64,000 nucleotides of DNA, taken from the NCBI GenBank assembly GCA_964471595.1, contig CAYYGN010000012.1:21565-85564 (forward strand), read 5' to 3'. Source of the stretch: JAGNXB01 sp964471595 (GTDB taxonomy: Bacteria > Bacteroidota > Bacteroidia > Chitinophagales > Saprospiraceae). Position 1 is the first letter of the stretch; each line of letters begins with the position of its first letter. This document shows, in pieces, positions 1 through 7,795 of the stretch. The translations under genes and the position numbers were made by a program. The notes beneath the pieces were generated by a model. It saw only the letters and a program-made list of their open reading frames with translations, made no database searches and was not told the DNA's origin.

Positions 1-693
1 TTCGTTTTCCTCGAGGATGTGGCGGACTTTGTCAGGAGGCATTCCGTACATTTCCATGACCGGCTGGCGCAGCCAACGGTACCACCGGATTTTTGCCGTG
101 TACAGCCATTGGGTCCATCGACCTCCCGTCCACTTCTGGAGCAGAGGAGTGACCGATTGGACAATGGTGGGCTTGCTTTTTTTGATTTCCTCTACCGGCA
201 ACTGAAAGACCAGGATCCCACCGGGGATGAGAAGGCGTCCGAATTCGCGGAGGTATTTTTCAGCATACATGGGTGCCATGTGTTGCAGGGTGATGTTGGT
301 ATAAATAGAGGCAAATGAGGCATCCGGCAAAACGGCCAGATCATCCTGGTCATTGAGCAGAAAGCGACACCGTTCACCCAAAGGATTGAGCCGGATGGCT
401 CCTTCAATCATGGAAGGGGCGATATCCACGCCGGTCACAGACGGGAAGTGATCTGCCAGTGCCTGAGTAAGGCGCCCCAATCCGCATCCGAAATCAAGGG
501 CATTTCCGGTAGGAATACGGACACCGGCGTTTTCCAGCACTTTCAAGACTCTCCGGATCTCTTTCCTTCCTGTCTGGAAGAAGGAATCCACATCCCACTT
601 TCCGTTTTTCTTGTCTTTCCGGGTCAGAATGGCCCACATGGGATCCTTCCTGCCGAAAAGGTCCCAGTTGCGTTGCAAGTCACGAAGATCCAT
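1..693 (-). CDS. Class I SAM-dependent methyltransferase, partial (C-terminus off the left edge)
   Basis: I translated this frame by hand; 231 codons are present and the frame runs off base 1, so the C-terminus is missing. The nucleotide-binding motif ALDFGCGLGRLT lies near residues 61-72, followed by the acidic-loop strand VTGVDIAPSMIEGA, which is the usual motif I/II layout of class I (Rossmann-like) SAM methyltransferases. A further segment, LLIPGGILVFQLP, matches the post-motif III strand. The closest general type is the Methyltransf_11/25 group, whose substrates range from quinones to small metabolites, so the substrate cannot be named. The start is taken at ATG 693 (MDLRDLQRNWDLFG). An in-frame ATG also exists at about 774, but the extra 27 residues look non-conserved. 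It is divergent from the gene at 812. Confidence 0.85.
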   Translation of the reverse strand, partial: MDLRDLQRNWDLFGRKDPMWAILTRKDKKNGKWDVDSFFQTGRKEIRRVLKVLENAGVRIPTGNALDFGCGLGRLTQALADHFPSVTGVDIAPSMIEGAIRLNPLGERCRFLLNDQDDLAVLPDASFASIYTNITLQHMAPMYAEKYLREFGRLLIPGGILVFQLPVEEIKKSKPTIVQSVTPLLQKWTGGRWTQWLYTAKIRWYRWLRQPVMEMYGMPPDKVRHILEENE

Positions 694-811
694 GTCGTGG
701 CTTTTCAGAATAACGGGACAGGTCTGTACAAAGTTTGTGCGGTATTCTTGCGGCCGTGGACAGTACCTTTGCATACGGCAACTTCGGGACGACTACTGAA
801 GTTATAGGACT

Positions 812-1261
812 ATGACAACCATTGGACGGAAGGTATCGGGATTGGTATTTTTGTTGGCGGGAACGCTGACGGGCCTGTATGCGCAAGACAGTACATGGAA
901 GACACTGGGGAAAATCACTTTTACCAAGCAGTATGACGAACTCCTGGGCTTCAAGGTGGATGTCCCGGTCTTCTCGCCGGAAATCAAAAAACTTGAAGGA
1001 AAGACCATCCAGTTGAAGGGGTACATCATTCCGGTGGAGGGATACCGCAGTCACAAAGAGTTCATTTTTTCCGCTTTTCCGTACAACATGTGTTTTTTCT
1101 GTGGAGGTGCCGGCCCTGAAACCGTGATGGAGGTCAAGACCATCCACCCCGTCAAATACACCACGGAGCCCATCACGCTGAAGGGGACCCTGCGTCTCAA
1201 CGACAAGGATATCAACCGGTTGATGTATTGGCTTGAGGAAGCGGAATTGACCGGTTCCTGA
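812..1261 (+). CDS. Small exported protein, DUF3299-like (possible metal-related OB-fold)
   Basis: 149 residues with a signal peptide (about residues 1-25, ending GLYAQ). The mature part has a beta-strand-rich pattern, KLEGKTIQLKGYIIPVEG, and a CxxC-containing segment, NMCFFCGGAGPE, near residues 92-103. This layout resembles the DUF3299-type small periplasmic proteins of Bacteroidota and Proteobacteria, whose members have no firmly assigned reaction. The two Cys could form a disulfide or bind metal. The ATG at 812 directly precedes the hydrophobic signal sequence. The gene ends 1 nt before the convergent membrane-protein gene at 1263. The family assignment is from pattern memory and is tentative; export is well supported. 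Confidence 0.8.
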   Translation: MTTIGRKVSGLVFLLAGTLTGLYAQDSTWKTLGKITFTKQYDELLGFKVDVPVFSPEIKKLEGKTIQLKGYIIPVEGYRSHKEFIFSAFPYNMCFFCGGAGPETVMEVKTIHPVKYTTEPITLKGTLRLNDKDINRLMYWLEEAELTGS

Positions 1262-1262
1262 T

Positions 1263-1772
1263 TCAGGATTTCTCCAACCATTTGGCCCAACCCCACCGAA
1301 AGACAATGAGCAGGCCAATCAGAATGGCCATGACCCACAGGAAGGGGATCCAGGTAAAGACGATCAGGCGGGTGCGATCGAGGATCCACATGAGCAGGAG
1401 CACAACAAGGATCATCATGAGCAGGCCGGAGAGTCGGCCGAAGCCCGGCACCTGACGGAGGGGGATGTTCCAGCGGATCAACCACAAGGTAGCAACCATG
1501 GAAATGGCAGGGAGCACCTGGGTCAGCAAGTTCATTTCCAGTATGGATTTCCGTTCGAAAAGCCACAGGTAAACCGTCAGGAGTAGGCTGAATATACCGG
1601 GCACGGCGGTCATGTACACGAGCAGCGCGTAAAGGGCATTCCAGGGAGAGAGGTGCGCTTCGCCCCGACCCAAAATACCGGCCAGCAGGGCGGTGAGGGG
1701 AACGACCAGGAAATACCCGATCAGCACGAAAGGATGTTGCTGAAGAAACTGGAAGAATTCACCCAGGGTCAT
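1263..1772 (-). CDS. Hypothetical integral membrane protein (about 4-5 TM helices)
   Basis: 169 residues and strongly hydrophobic, with predicted membrane segments near residues 14-34, 47-68, 84-100, 112-132 and 137-158. The loops contain few charged residues, and an Arg/Trp-rich tail ends WAKWLEKS. I do not recognise a family. It sits 12 nt downstream of the sucB stop-codon end on the same strand side, in the order sucB then this gene's own upstream space, and is convergent with the exported protein at 812. No catalytic motif is visible. Confidence 0.75.
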   Translation of the reverse strand: MTLGEFFQFLQQHPFVLIGYFLVVPLTALLAGILGRGEAHLSPWNALYALLVYMTAVPGIFSLLLTVYLWLFERKSILEMNLLTQVLPAISMVATLWLIRWNIPLRQVPGFGRLSGLLMMILVVLLLMWILDRTRLIVFTWIPFLWVMAILIGLLIVFRWGWAKWLEKS

Positions 1773-1784
1773 GGTGCCTGTGGA

Positions 1785-3026
1785 TTATACGCCCAAAACG
1801 AAGCGGACGGGATCTTCGAGGAGTTCCTTGACTTTGACCAGGAACGTCACGGAAGAGGAACCGTCAATCACGCGGTGATCATAGGAGAGGGCAAGGTACA
1901 TCATGGGCCGGATGGCGATTTGTCCATCCACGACTACCGGTCTTTCCTTGATGGCATGCATCCCGAGAATGGCGGATTGAGGCTCGTTGATGATGGGAGT
2001 GCTCATGAGTGAACCAAAAACACCGCCATTGGTAATGGTAAACGTGCCGCCGGACATTTCTTCCAGACTCAGTTTGCCGGACCTGGCTTTGTCGGCGAGC
2101 TCTTTGATCACGAATTCAATTTCGTGCAGGGCCAGGCTTTCGACGTTGCGCACGGGAGGCACCACCAGACCGTTGGGGGTGGAGATGGCGATGGAGATAT
2201 CGGCATAATCGTGATAGACCAGGTCTTCGCCGTCGATGAAGGCGTTGACTTCCGGCATTTCAAGCAGGATTTTGGCGCAGGCTTTGGCGAAAAGGGACAT
2301 GAATCCCAGTTTGATGCCGTATTTTTTGACGAAGGCATCCTGATATTGCTCGCGCAGGGCGAAAATGGCGCTCATGTCCACCTCGTTGAAGGTGGTGAGC
2401 ATGGCAGTGTTGTTTTTGGCCGAAACCAGCCGGCGGGCGATGGTCCTTCGCATGCGGCTCATCTTTTCCACACGTTCCTGTCGGGAAAAGAGGGATGCCG
2501 GAGTGGCAGGTGAGGATTTGGGGGGTTGAATGTTGTCTTTGCCGCGCTGGTGGTCAGCGGCTTCCACATCGGATGGCGTGATCCGACCATCGCGGCCGGT
2601 GCCCTGAATTTCGCCGGCGGGAATGTTTTTTTCCCTCATTTGCTTGGCTGCTGCCGGTGAAGGGTGTCCTGTGGCGTGGGAGGCTCCGGCGGGAGTCTGT
2701 GCCTCGGAGACCTTCGGGGTCGAGGGTTCGGCGGCGGGTTCGGCGGCGGGTTCGGCGGGAGAAGACGGGGTGGATGGCTGTTCGGAAGCGGAGGTGTCAA
2801 GGCGGGCGATGAGCGCACCGATTTCCAGATCATCACCGGCGCTGGCCACGTGGATGAGTTTGCCGGAAGCTTCCACCGGATATTCCAGCGTGGCTTTGTC
2901 GGACTCGAACTCGCAGATCGGTTCGTCCATTTTCACCCAGGCGCCATCGGGCTTGAGCCATTGAGACAAAGTGACTTCAGTAATGGACTCACCAATGGAG
3001 GGGACACGGATCTCGATCAGACTCAT
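1785..3026 (-). CDS. sucB: Dihydrolipoyllysine-residue succinyltransferase, E2 of 2-oxoglutarate dehydrogenase
   Basis: 413 residues with the full E2 layout. A lipoyl domain spans residues 1-77, with the lipoylated Lys44 in ESDKATLEYP. An Ala/Pro/Glu-rich linker covers about 80-120, a peripheral-subunit-binding domain covers about 122-158 (PAAAKQMREKNIPAGEIQG), and a catalytic acyltransferase domain follows to the end. Catalytic His384 and Asp388 lie in SYDHRVIDG. The enzyme transfers succinyl from the E1-bound intermediate to CoA in the TCA cycle. No E1 (sucA) gene is next to it, so the complex genes are split in this genome. A TAATTTTG -7 element lies 16 nt upstream of the ATG. The linker contains a DNA tandem repeat (2725-2758). 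Succinyl rather than acetyl specificity is inferred from overall resemblance to OdhB. Confidence 0.93.
   Translation of the reverse strand: MSLIEIRVPSIGESITEVTLSQWLKPDGAWVKMDEPICEFESDKATLEYPVEASGKLIHVASAGDDLEIGALIARLDTSASEQPSTPSSPAEPAAEPAAEPSTPKVSEAQTPAGASHATGHPSPAAAKQMREKNIPAGEIQGTGRDGRITPSDVEAADHQRGKDNIQPPKSSPATPASLFSRQERVEKMSRMRRTIARRLVSAKNNTAMLTTFNEVDMSAIFALREQYQDAFVKKYGIKLGFMSLFAKACAKILLEMPEVNAFIDGEDLVYHDYADISIAISTPNGLVVPPVRNVESLALHEIEFVIKELADKARSGKLSLEEMSGGTFTITNGGVFGSLMSTPIINEPQSAILGMHAIKERPVVVDGQIAIRPMMYLALSYDHRVIDGSSSVTFLVKVKELLEDPVRFVLGV
2725..2758. repeat. 12-bp tandem repeat in the sucB linker
   Basis: The unit ggttcggcggcg occurs twice in full and a third time in part (ggttcggcgg). 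On the minus strand it encodes the Ala-Glu-Pro-rich linker between the lipoyl and subunit-binding domains. Because the unit is a multiple of 3, copy-number change would alter linker length without a frameshift. Confidence 0.8.
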
Positions 3027-3042
3027 ACCAGCGTTTTCGGGG

Positions 3043-3050
3043 CAAAATTA
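3043..3050 (-). promoter_or_regulatory. Candidate -7 promoter element of sucB
   Basis: On the minus strand the sequence reads TAATTTTG, an exact match to the Bacteroidota -7 consensus TAnnTTTG, 16 nt upstream of the sucB ATG. I see no good TTG -33 element at the usual spacing. Confidence 0.5.
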
Positions 3051-3117
3051 CCGGATTTCAAATGGATGGTTAACCTATAACGCAGGAGGGGGACGGGGGT
3101 TTCGGCCATGGCGGGCA

Positions 3118-3990
3118 TCAAGGTCGGGGATGATAGACGGCGATCCTGCCCGGTTGGCCTTTCTTACCTTCCGAAGCGATGTACATGTTGCCTTGGGCGT
3201 CGAAGGCAATGCCTTCTGCCTGGGGTAGCCACCGGGCCGGCAAAGGATGAATGTGACGGAGAGTGGCGTCTCTTTCGAATTCTAGCAGCAATTTACCCCG
3301 GGCACTGAGCAGAAACAAACGTCCGGATTGCGGATGAACGGCGATCCCCGAGGGGCCCAGGGGGAAACTTCCGGGTTTTTTGTCCAGCCATTTGAGAAGC
3401 CGGCGTCGGGAGGCACGCGACATCTTGGTCCGGGAGATCGCTTCCCGGAGGGTGGTTTTGTCGATGCCTGTCACCCGGGTATCCGGATTGCCGCTGGCGG
3501 GATGCCAGGAAACCCAACCCTTGGGATCATCCGGGTTTTGACCAGGCAGGTCCTTGCAGGCCAGCAGGAGTACCTGTCGGAAGGGGTCCCATCCCAGGCC
3601 TTCTATGTCGCTTTTGCCGGGGAAAGGTGAAGGGAGAATGATCTCCTCTCCCGAAGGCCCGTTTTGCCAGGGGATGCGGTGGATGCGGCCGCTGCTGTGG
3701 AGCAGATAAAGGGTATCGCGGACCCATTCGATCCCTTCATAATCGCCGGGAGGTGCCAGCGGCCAGGTCTGCAACAGCGCACCGGTACCTGGTTCCAGAC
3801 CGTAGATGGCTCCGGACTCGTCCTGGATGGCCAACAGCCATTCATCCTGTCCGGAAAAAGTGAGTCCGCTTACTTCCACCAGGACAGGGGGGAGCGGCCA
3901 AAGGTTGTCGGGTTTGTTGAGGCGATAGTCTTGACCGGTCAGCGGAAGACCGCACGACAAAGCGATTCCTGCAACTATCCATTTTTCCAT
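3118..3990 (-). CDS. Exported SdiA-regulated-like beta-propeller protein
   Basis: 290 residues from the ATG at 3990, which gives a signal peptide (MEKWIVAGIALSCGLPLTGQ). A longer open frame to 4164 would put a Pro/Gly-rich non-conserved stretch in front, so it is rejected. The mature part repeats short four-strand blade motifs: VSGLTFSGQDEWLLAIQDES, YEGIEWVRDTLYLL, IEGLGWDPFRQVLLLACKD, GIAVHPQSGRLFLLSA and AEGIAFDAQGNMYIASEG. This pattern fits the SdiA-regulated / esterase-like-phytase propeller group, found in envelope proteins of mostly unknown function. The start lies 16 nt inside the 3' end of the large cyclase/ATPase gene, so the two are probably co-transcribed and translationally coupled. 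Confidence 0.8.
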   Translation of the reverse strand: MEKWIVAGIALSCGLPLTGQDYRLNKPDNLWPLPPVLVEVSGLTFSGQDEWLLAIQDESGAIYGLEPGTGALLQTWPLAPPGDYEGIEWVRDTLYLLHSSGRIHRIPWQNGPSGEEIILPSPFPGKSDIEGLGWDPFRQVLLLACKDLPGQNPDDPKGWVSWHPASGNPDTRVTGIDKTTLREAISRTKMSRASRRRLLKWLDKKPGSFPLGPSGIAVHPQSGRLFLLSARGKLLLEFERDATLRHIHPLPARWLPQAEGIAFDAQGNMYIASEGKKGQPGRIAVYHPRP

Positions 3991-6900
3991 TGTATTTCGA
4001 GCCATTCCCGGCGAAGTTTCAGGTTGAGGTAAGGGGTATGTTGGTACAGGAGGCGATAAGCATCGATGGCCGCCCGGCGAAATTTCCGGCCCTCCGGTTG
4101 GAAGGCCGATTGGGCCAAAGCTTCGGCGCGGACCAGGGCCGGAACGGGATGATCCAAGGCCCAACGGATGAGGGCGTCTTTATCTTCTCCTTCAATCGTT
4201 TGTAGCCGCAGGACCATCCAATCCTGAAGCAGGGAGGGTATTTCCCCTTCGACAACGGCCGATTCGACTTCTTCGAGCAAGGGCCTGGCCGCCTGGGGCT
4301 GTTGCAGGAGCACAAACCGTTCGGCGAGGGCCAGACGGGCGTTGATCAAGAGGCGCTGGTTGCCGATGGACAAGGCGGTTTGGCGGGCATGTTCCAGCCA
4401 TTCTCCGGCTTGTTCCTGCCGGCCTGTCCATGCGGCATGGCGTCCCAGGGATATCAGGCATTTGACCTCCCCTTTGAGGTATCCGAGGTCACGGCTGCCT
4501 TTCAGGGCTTCCAGGAGCAGGGGTTCTCCCGACTCCTGGCGTCCCAGCCGGAGGTGTAGGCTTCCCAGCAATTCACCGGCGATGGCTGTTCCTTGTCGAT
4601 CCCCCATTTCGAGGGCCAGTTTGAGGTCTGCCTGGTAGTCGTCCAGGGCTTTTTGCCAATCTCCGTTTTGTTCGTGGACCATTCCTCGAGTACCCAGCGC
4701 AATGCTCATCCAGAGCCGGCTGCCTGCTTCGCGGGCCAGGGTCAAGCCTTTATCGAGGTGCTCCAGAGCTTTGTCCAGGCGACCCATTTCGTTTTGCACG
4801 ACACCGAGGTTGGTCAACAGGGCCGGAAGCGGTTCTTTCTCGCCGGTCTGGAAACGGAGCATGAGGTCATCGTACAGGATTTGTTCGGCCTCGACATAAC
4901 GGCCCTGGTTCATCCGGATCAGGGCCAGGTTGATCAGGAGGGGGTTATCCTGGCCCTGACCGGGCAGGAGGAATGTCTGGCGGATATACGCCTCGGCTTT
5001 GGCATAGTCGCCTTTGCGGAAGAACAAGATGCTGAGTTCTCGCGCGCAAAAGGCCTGGCCGCCCTGGTCTCTGGCCGATTCAAACCCTTGCAGCGCTCCT
5101 TTCAGGTCGCGCTCTGCGCCCGGGTAATCACCTCTCAGCATGTTTACCTGGCCCTTGCGGGCGAGGCGCCAGGTCTTGAGGTTGTCGGGCGCTTCTTTCC
5201 AGACATTGTCCTCCAACAGGGATGCGGATTCCTGCCATCGGTTGAGCGACAGAAAGGCAGGGAGCACATCAAGCCGGATGGCGGCTTCCGATTCCGGAGG
5301 TAATGCCTCTGCGACGGCTTCTTCGTACAGGGCGATGGCTTCAATGTTTTGATAAGTGATGAGGGCATTGGCTATCGCTTGACGAAACCAGGTACCGGCT
5401 TTAGCCGATTGGCCCCCTTTGCGAAAATGACGGGCCAAAGCGGGAAGATCCACGGCGGAGTCTGAGGCGGCGCGGATTTCCAGACAGAGGCCGACGGCCT
5501 CATGGGCTTTTTGCAGCCAGGTATTCATAGGGAGGTCGTAGATGGCCTCTCGCATGAGGCTGTGGCGAAAGACAAAGGTGCCGTTGCCTTCGGGATCCAG
5601 GATTCCGGCTTCGGCGGCTTCAAGTAGGTATTCCTCGAGATGGCGGACAGGTTCTTCCAGCCGGCCCATGGCATCTCTGAGCTCTTCCACCGTAAATTTT
5701 TTGCCGATCACGGAGGCCCATTGCAGCGCTCGTCCTATCTCGGGTCCCAACTGATCAAAACGCGCCAAAAGAATATCGCGCAGCGACCCGCCCAGCCTGA
5801 TTTTGGATTCCGATACCTGCATTTGCCCATCGGTATCCGTCCATACCAGGGCATGTTCCTGGAGGTATCGCAGGAACTGCTCGGCAAAGAAGGGGTTTCC
5901 CCGGGTGGTTTTGAGGAGCAGATTGAGCAGGGAAACGGAAGGGGCCGCCCCTGTCCGTTGAAGGACCAGCCGGGCGAGCCCTCGTTCATCCAGGCCGTCG
6001 ATTTCCTGATGGACATATCCGGAAATGTGGGCCCGGGACAGGAGGGGTGTCCGCGAGGTCAGGAGGAGGCGAATAGTGTGATGGTGTGCGGCTTCCAGCA
6101 GAAGGTCACGGGAGGGAGGATCCAGATCGGCCCAATGTTCGACCCAAACGGCCAGTGGCCGGTCGGAAGCGGGGCTGGTCAGGGATTGCCGGAGTATTTC
6201 CTCCCTTTGCAGATAGCGTTCCTTGGCCGGCAGGTCGTCGGGCAAGGCATTCATGCGGTTTTGGAGGTGAATGGCGCCGGACCCGCCCAGTTGTAGCCAT
6301 GCCTGGGTGAGAGCGGCGAGGGCGTCGGTAGGAGTGACCCTTCCTTCGACAGACAGCCAGGTAAAATCCGTTTCCAGGGACCGTACCACAGCCCGGGCCA
6401 CAAAGGATTTGCCGGAACCCGGGTCTCCGGTAAGTTCGACGACCGGTGTTTCATGGTGCCGCAACCTGTCGCTCAGCCTTTGAATCAGTTCCGGGTCATG
6501 GAAATTGGTTTTGTCACGTGCGGAGGTGATGGGTCCCTGGCAAAAGGACCATACATCAACGGGGGCGGAAAATCCTTTGGCGACGACCGGACCCAGGGAT
6601 TGGGCGGTCAGGGACAGGCCCTTCAGGGTGTCCGTGTCCGACCTCGCCTCTCCTTCACGGGCCTGTAAAGCGAGTCTGGCGGCAAGATTGACCGAACGCC
6701 CGGCCACGATGTACTGTCTGCGGTGTGCATTGCCGGCCAATCCGCAGAACGCCGGACCGGTAGCCAACCCCACCCGGATGGGCGGGCCTGTTTGCCGGCA
6801 GAGTTGGAGGAGATCGGCGGCGGCCTGTACGGCCCGTTCGCGGGAATGGCCTTCCGTCACCGGCGCTCCGAAGAACGCGACCATCAACCCTCCTTTGTCG

Positions 6901-7682
6901 GTAAAATCGATTTCCTTGACATAGCCTCCCTTCCGTTCAATGAGGCGGCAGGAAGCGGATAGCCAGTCTCCGGCTGTGAGGTCCCTGGAGGAATCGGTCA
7001 CCGAAACAAACATGCCGGTCACCATGCGGAATGCGGCCCCCTGGAGCCGTGCCAACAACCCTGATGGAAAAAAAGCCGAAGGGTCGAATCCGGAGATGGG
7101 CCAATGCGGTGTGGAAGATGATGGTGGCGATCCGGACAGCAGGAAAGAGTGATCTCCGGAAGTGAAGGTGTAACCGGCCCATTCGTCCGGACGGAAGGTG
7201 GTTGCCAGGCGGATTTCACCGGGTCCTGCATCCTGTTGGGCCTGAACGGCACTGTCCATCCCATCACCCCGGATATACCAACGGTGGGGAATCTCGCGGG
7301 TAATCTGCCAATGCACGGATCCGTTTCCTATCCCGATGCGGAGCGGAATGGGCAGACCCGATCCTTCCATGAAGGATTGAATGGCCACGGCGGCTTCCAG
7401 CGCAGGCAGGGCGTGACGACCCGGAAATATGCCGGAAAAGGCATCCCCGGCAAAATGCGGGATAAATCCCCCTCTGCTGTGAATTTCGGTAGCGGCGGTT
7501 CCGAATACGCGATCCAGCAGACGGGAAAGTTTTTCCGCCCCGGTTTTTCCCTGGGCAAGCCAGCTCTCGGTCAGGCCGGTAAAACCCTGCAGGTCTGCAA
7601 ACAGGACAACGGCATCCGTTCCTCCCTGATAATCCGAGGAATGGACCTTCCGGATAACGAAGTCAGGGATCAGTCCTTGCAC
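3975..7682 (-). CDS. Soluble-adenylyl-cyclase-like protein: two cyclase domains, AAA/STAND ATPase, TPR array
   Basis: 1235 residues. A first class III nucleotide cyclase domain (about 20-200) has both metal-binding Asp residues: Asp30 in LFADLQGFT and Asp80 in HFAGDAFSGIF. A second cyclase homology domain (about 215-385) has the GGYVKEIDFTDKGGLMVAFFG segment and the transition-state Asn332/Arg336 in AGRSVNLAARL. A P-loop ATPase follows, with Walker A GDPGSGKS at 419-426. From about 750 to the end are TPR-type helical repeats. This order matches human ADCY10 (soluble adenylyl cyclase) and bacterial relatives, in which C1 supplies the metals and C2 the Asn/Arg pair. No signal peptide or membrane segment is present, so it is cytoplasmic. 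The start is GTG 7682; an in-frame TAA lies 6 codons upstream, so no longer protein is possible. Cyclic AMP synthesis is likely but unproven. Confidence 0.88.
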   Translation of the reverse strand: MQGLIPDFVIRKVHSSDYQGGTDAVVLFADLQGFTGLTESWLAQGKTGAEKLSRLLDRVFGTAATEIHSRGGFIPHFAGDAFSGIFPGRHALPALEAAVAIQSFMEGSGLPIPLRIGIGNGSVHWQITREIPHRWYIRGDGMDSAVQAQQDAGPGEIRLATTFRPDEWAGYTFTSGDHSFLLSGSPPSSSTPHWPISGFDPSAFFPSGLLARLQGAAFRMVTGMFVSVTDSSRDLTAGDWLSASCRLIERKGGYVKEIDFTDKGGLMVAFFGAPVTEGHSRERAVQAAADLLQLCRQTGPPIRVGLATGPAFCGLAGNAHRRQYIVAGRSVNLAARLALQAREGEARSDTDTLKGLSLTAQSLGPVVAKGFSAPVDVWSFCQGPITSARDKTNFHDPELIQRLSDRLRHHETPVVELTGDPGSGKSFVARAVVRSLETDFTWLSVEGRVTPTDALAALTQAWLQLGGSGAIHLQNRMNALPDDLPAKERYLQREEILRQSLTSPASDRPLAVWVEHWADLDPPSRDLLLEAAHHHTIRLLLTSRTPLLSRAHISGYVHQEIDGLDERGLARLVLQRTGAAPSVSLLNLLLKTTRGNPFFAEQFLRYLQEHALVWTDTDGQMQVSESKIRLGGSLRDILLARFDQLGPEIGRALQWASVIGKKFTVEELRDAMGRLEEPVRHLEEYLLEAAEAGILDPEGNGTFVFRHSLMREAIYDLPMNTWLQKAHEAVGLCLEIRAASDSAVDLPALARHFRKGGQSAKAGTWFRQAIANALITYQNIEAIALYEEAVAEALPPESEAAIRLDVLPAFLSLNRWQESASLLEDNVWKEAPDNLKTWRLARKGQVNMLRGDYPGAERDLKGALQGFESARDQGGQAFCARELSILFFRKGDYAKAEAYIRQTFLLPGQGQDNPLLINLALIRMNQGRYVEAEQILYDDLMLRFQTGEKEPLPALLTNLGVVQNEMGRLDKALEHLDKGLTLAREAGSRLWMSIALGTRGMVHEQNGDWQKALDDYQADLKLALEMGDRQGTAIAGELLGSLHLRLGRQESGEPLLLEALKGSRDLGYLKGEVKCLISLGRHAAWTGRQEQAGEWLEHARQTALSIGNQRLLINARLALAERFVLLQQPQAARPLLEEVESAVVEGEIPSLLQDWMVLRLQTIEGEDKDALIRWALDHPVPALVRAEALAQSAFQPEGRKFRRAAIDAYRLLYQHTPYLNLKLRREWLEIQWKNG

Positions 7683-7740
7683 GGCGTGAAAATAGGGTTA
7701 TCCGTCCACCCGGCCTTCGGAGGCAGTTGGGCGACAAAAA

Positions 7741-7775
7741 GAAAAGGACGGCAGGATGTCCTGCCGTCCTTTTGA
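7741..7775 (-). terminator. Strong rho-independent terminator after the T9SS protein gene
   Basis: Perfect 15-bp inverted repeat: aaaaggacggcagga (7742-7756), a 2-nt loop, then its exact complement (7759-7773). On the minus strand the stem is followed by TTTTCTTTTTG. It lies 20 nt downstream of the stop codon at 7796 and upstream of the cyclase gene start at 7682, so it separates the two transcripts. The outer A/T runs would also give a T tract on the plus strand. Confidence 0.85.
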
Positions 7776-7795
7776 AGGATCCCTGATGACAGGGT

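Noticed and set aside
680..1318. 212-codon minus-strand open frame
   Set aside because: It is antisense to the exported protein at 812 and its translation shows no natural composition; overlap with the real gene on the plus strand explains it.
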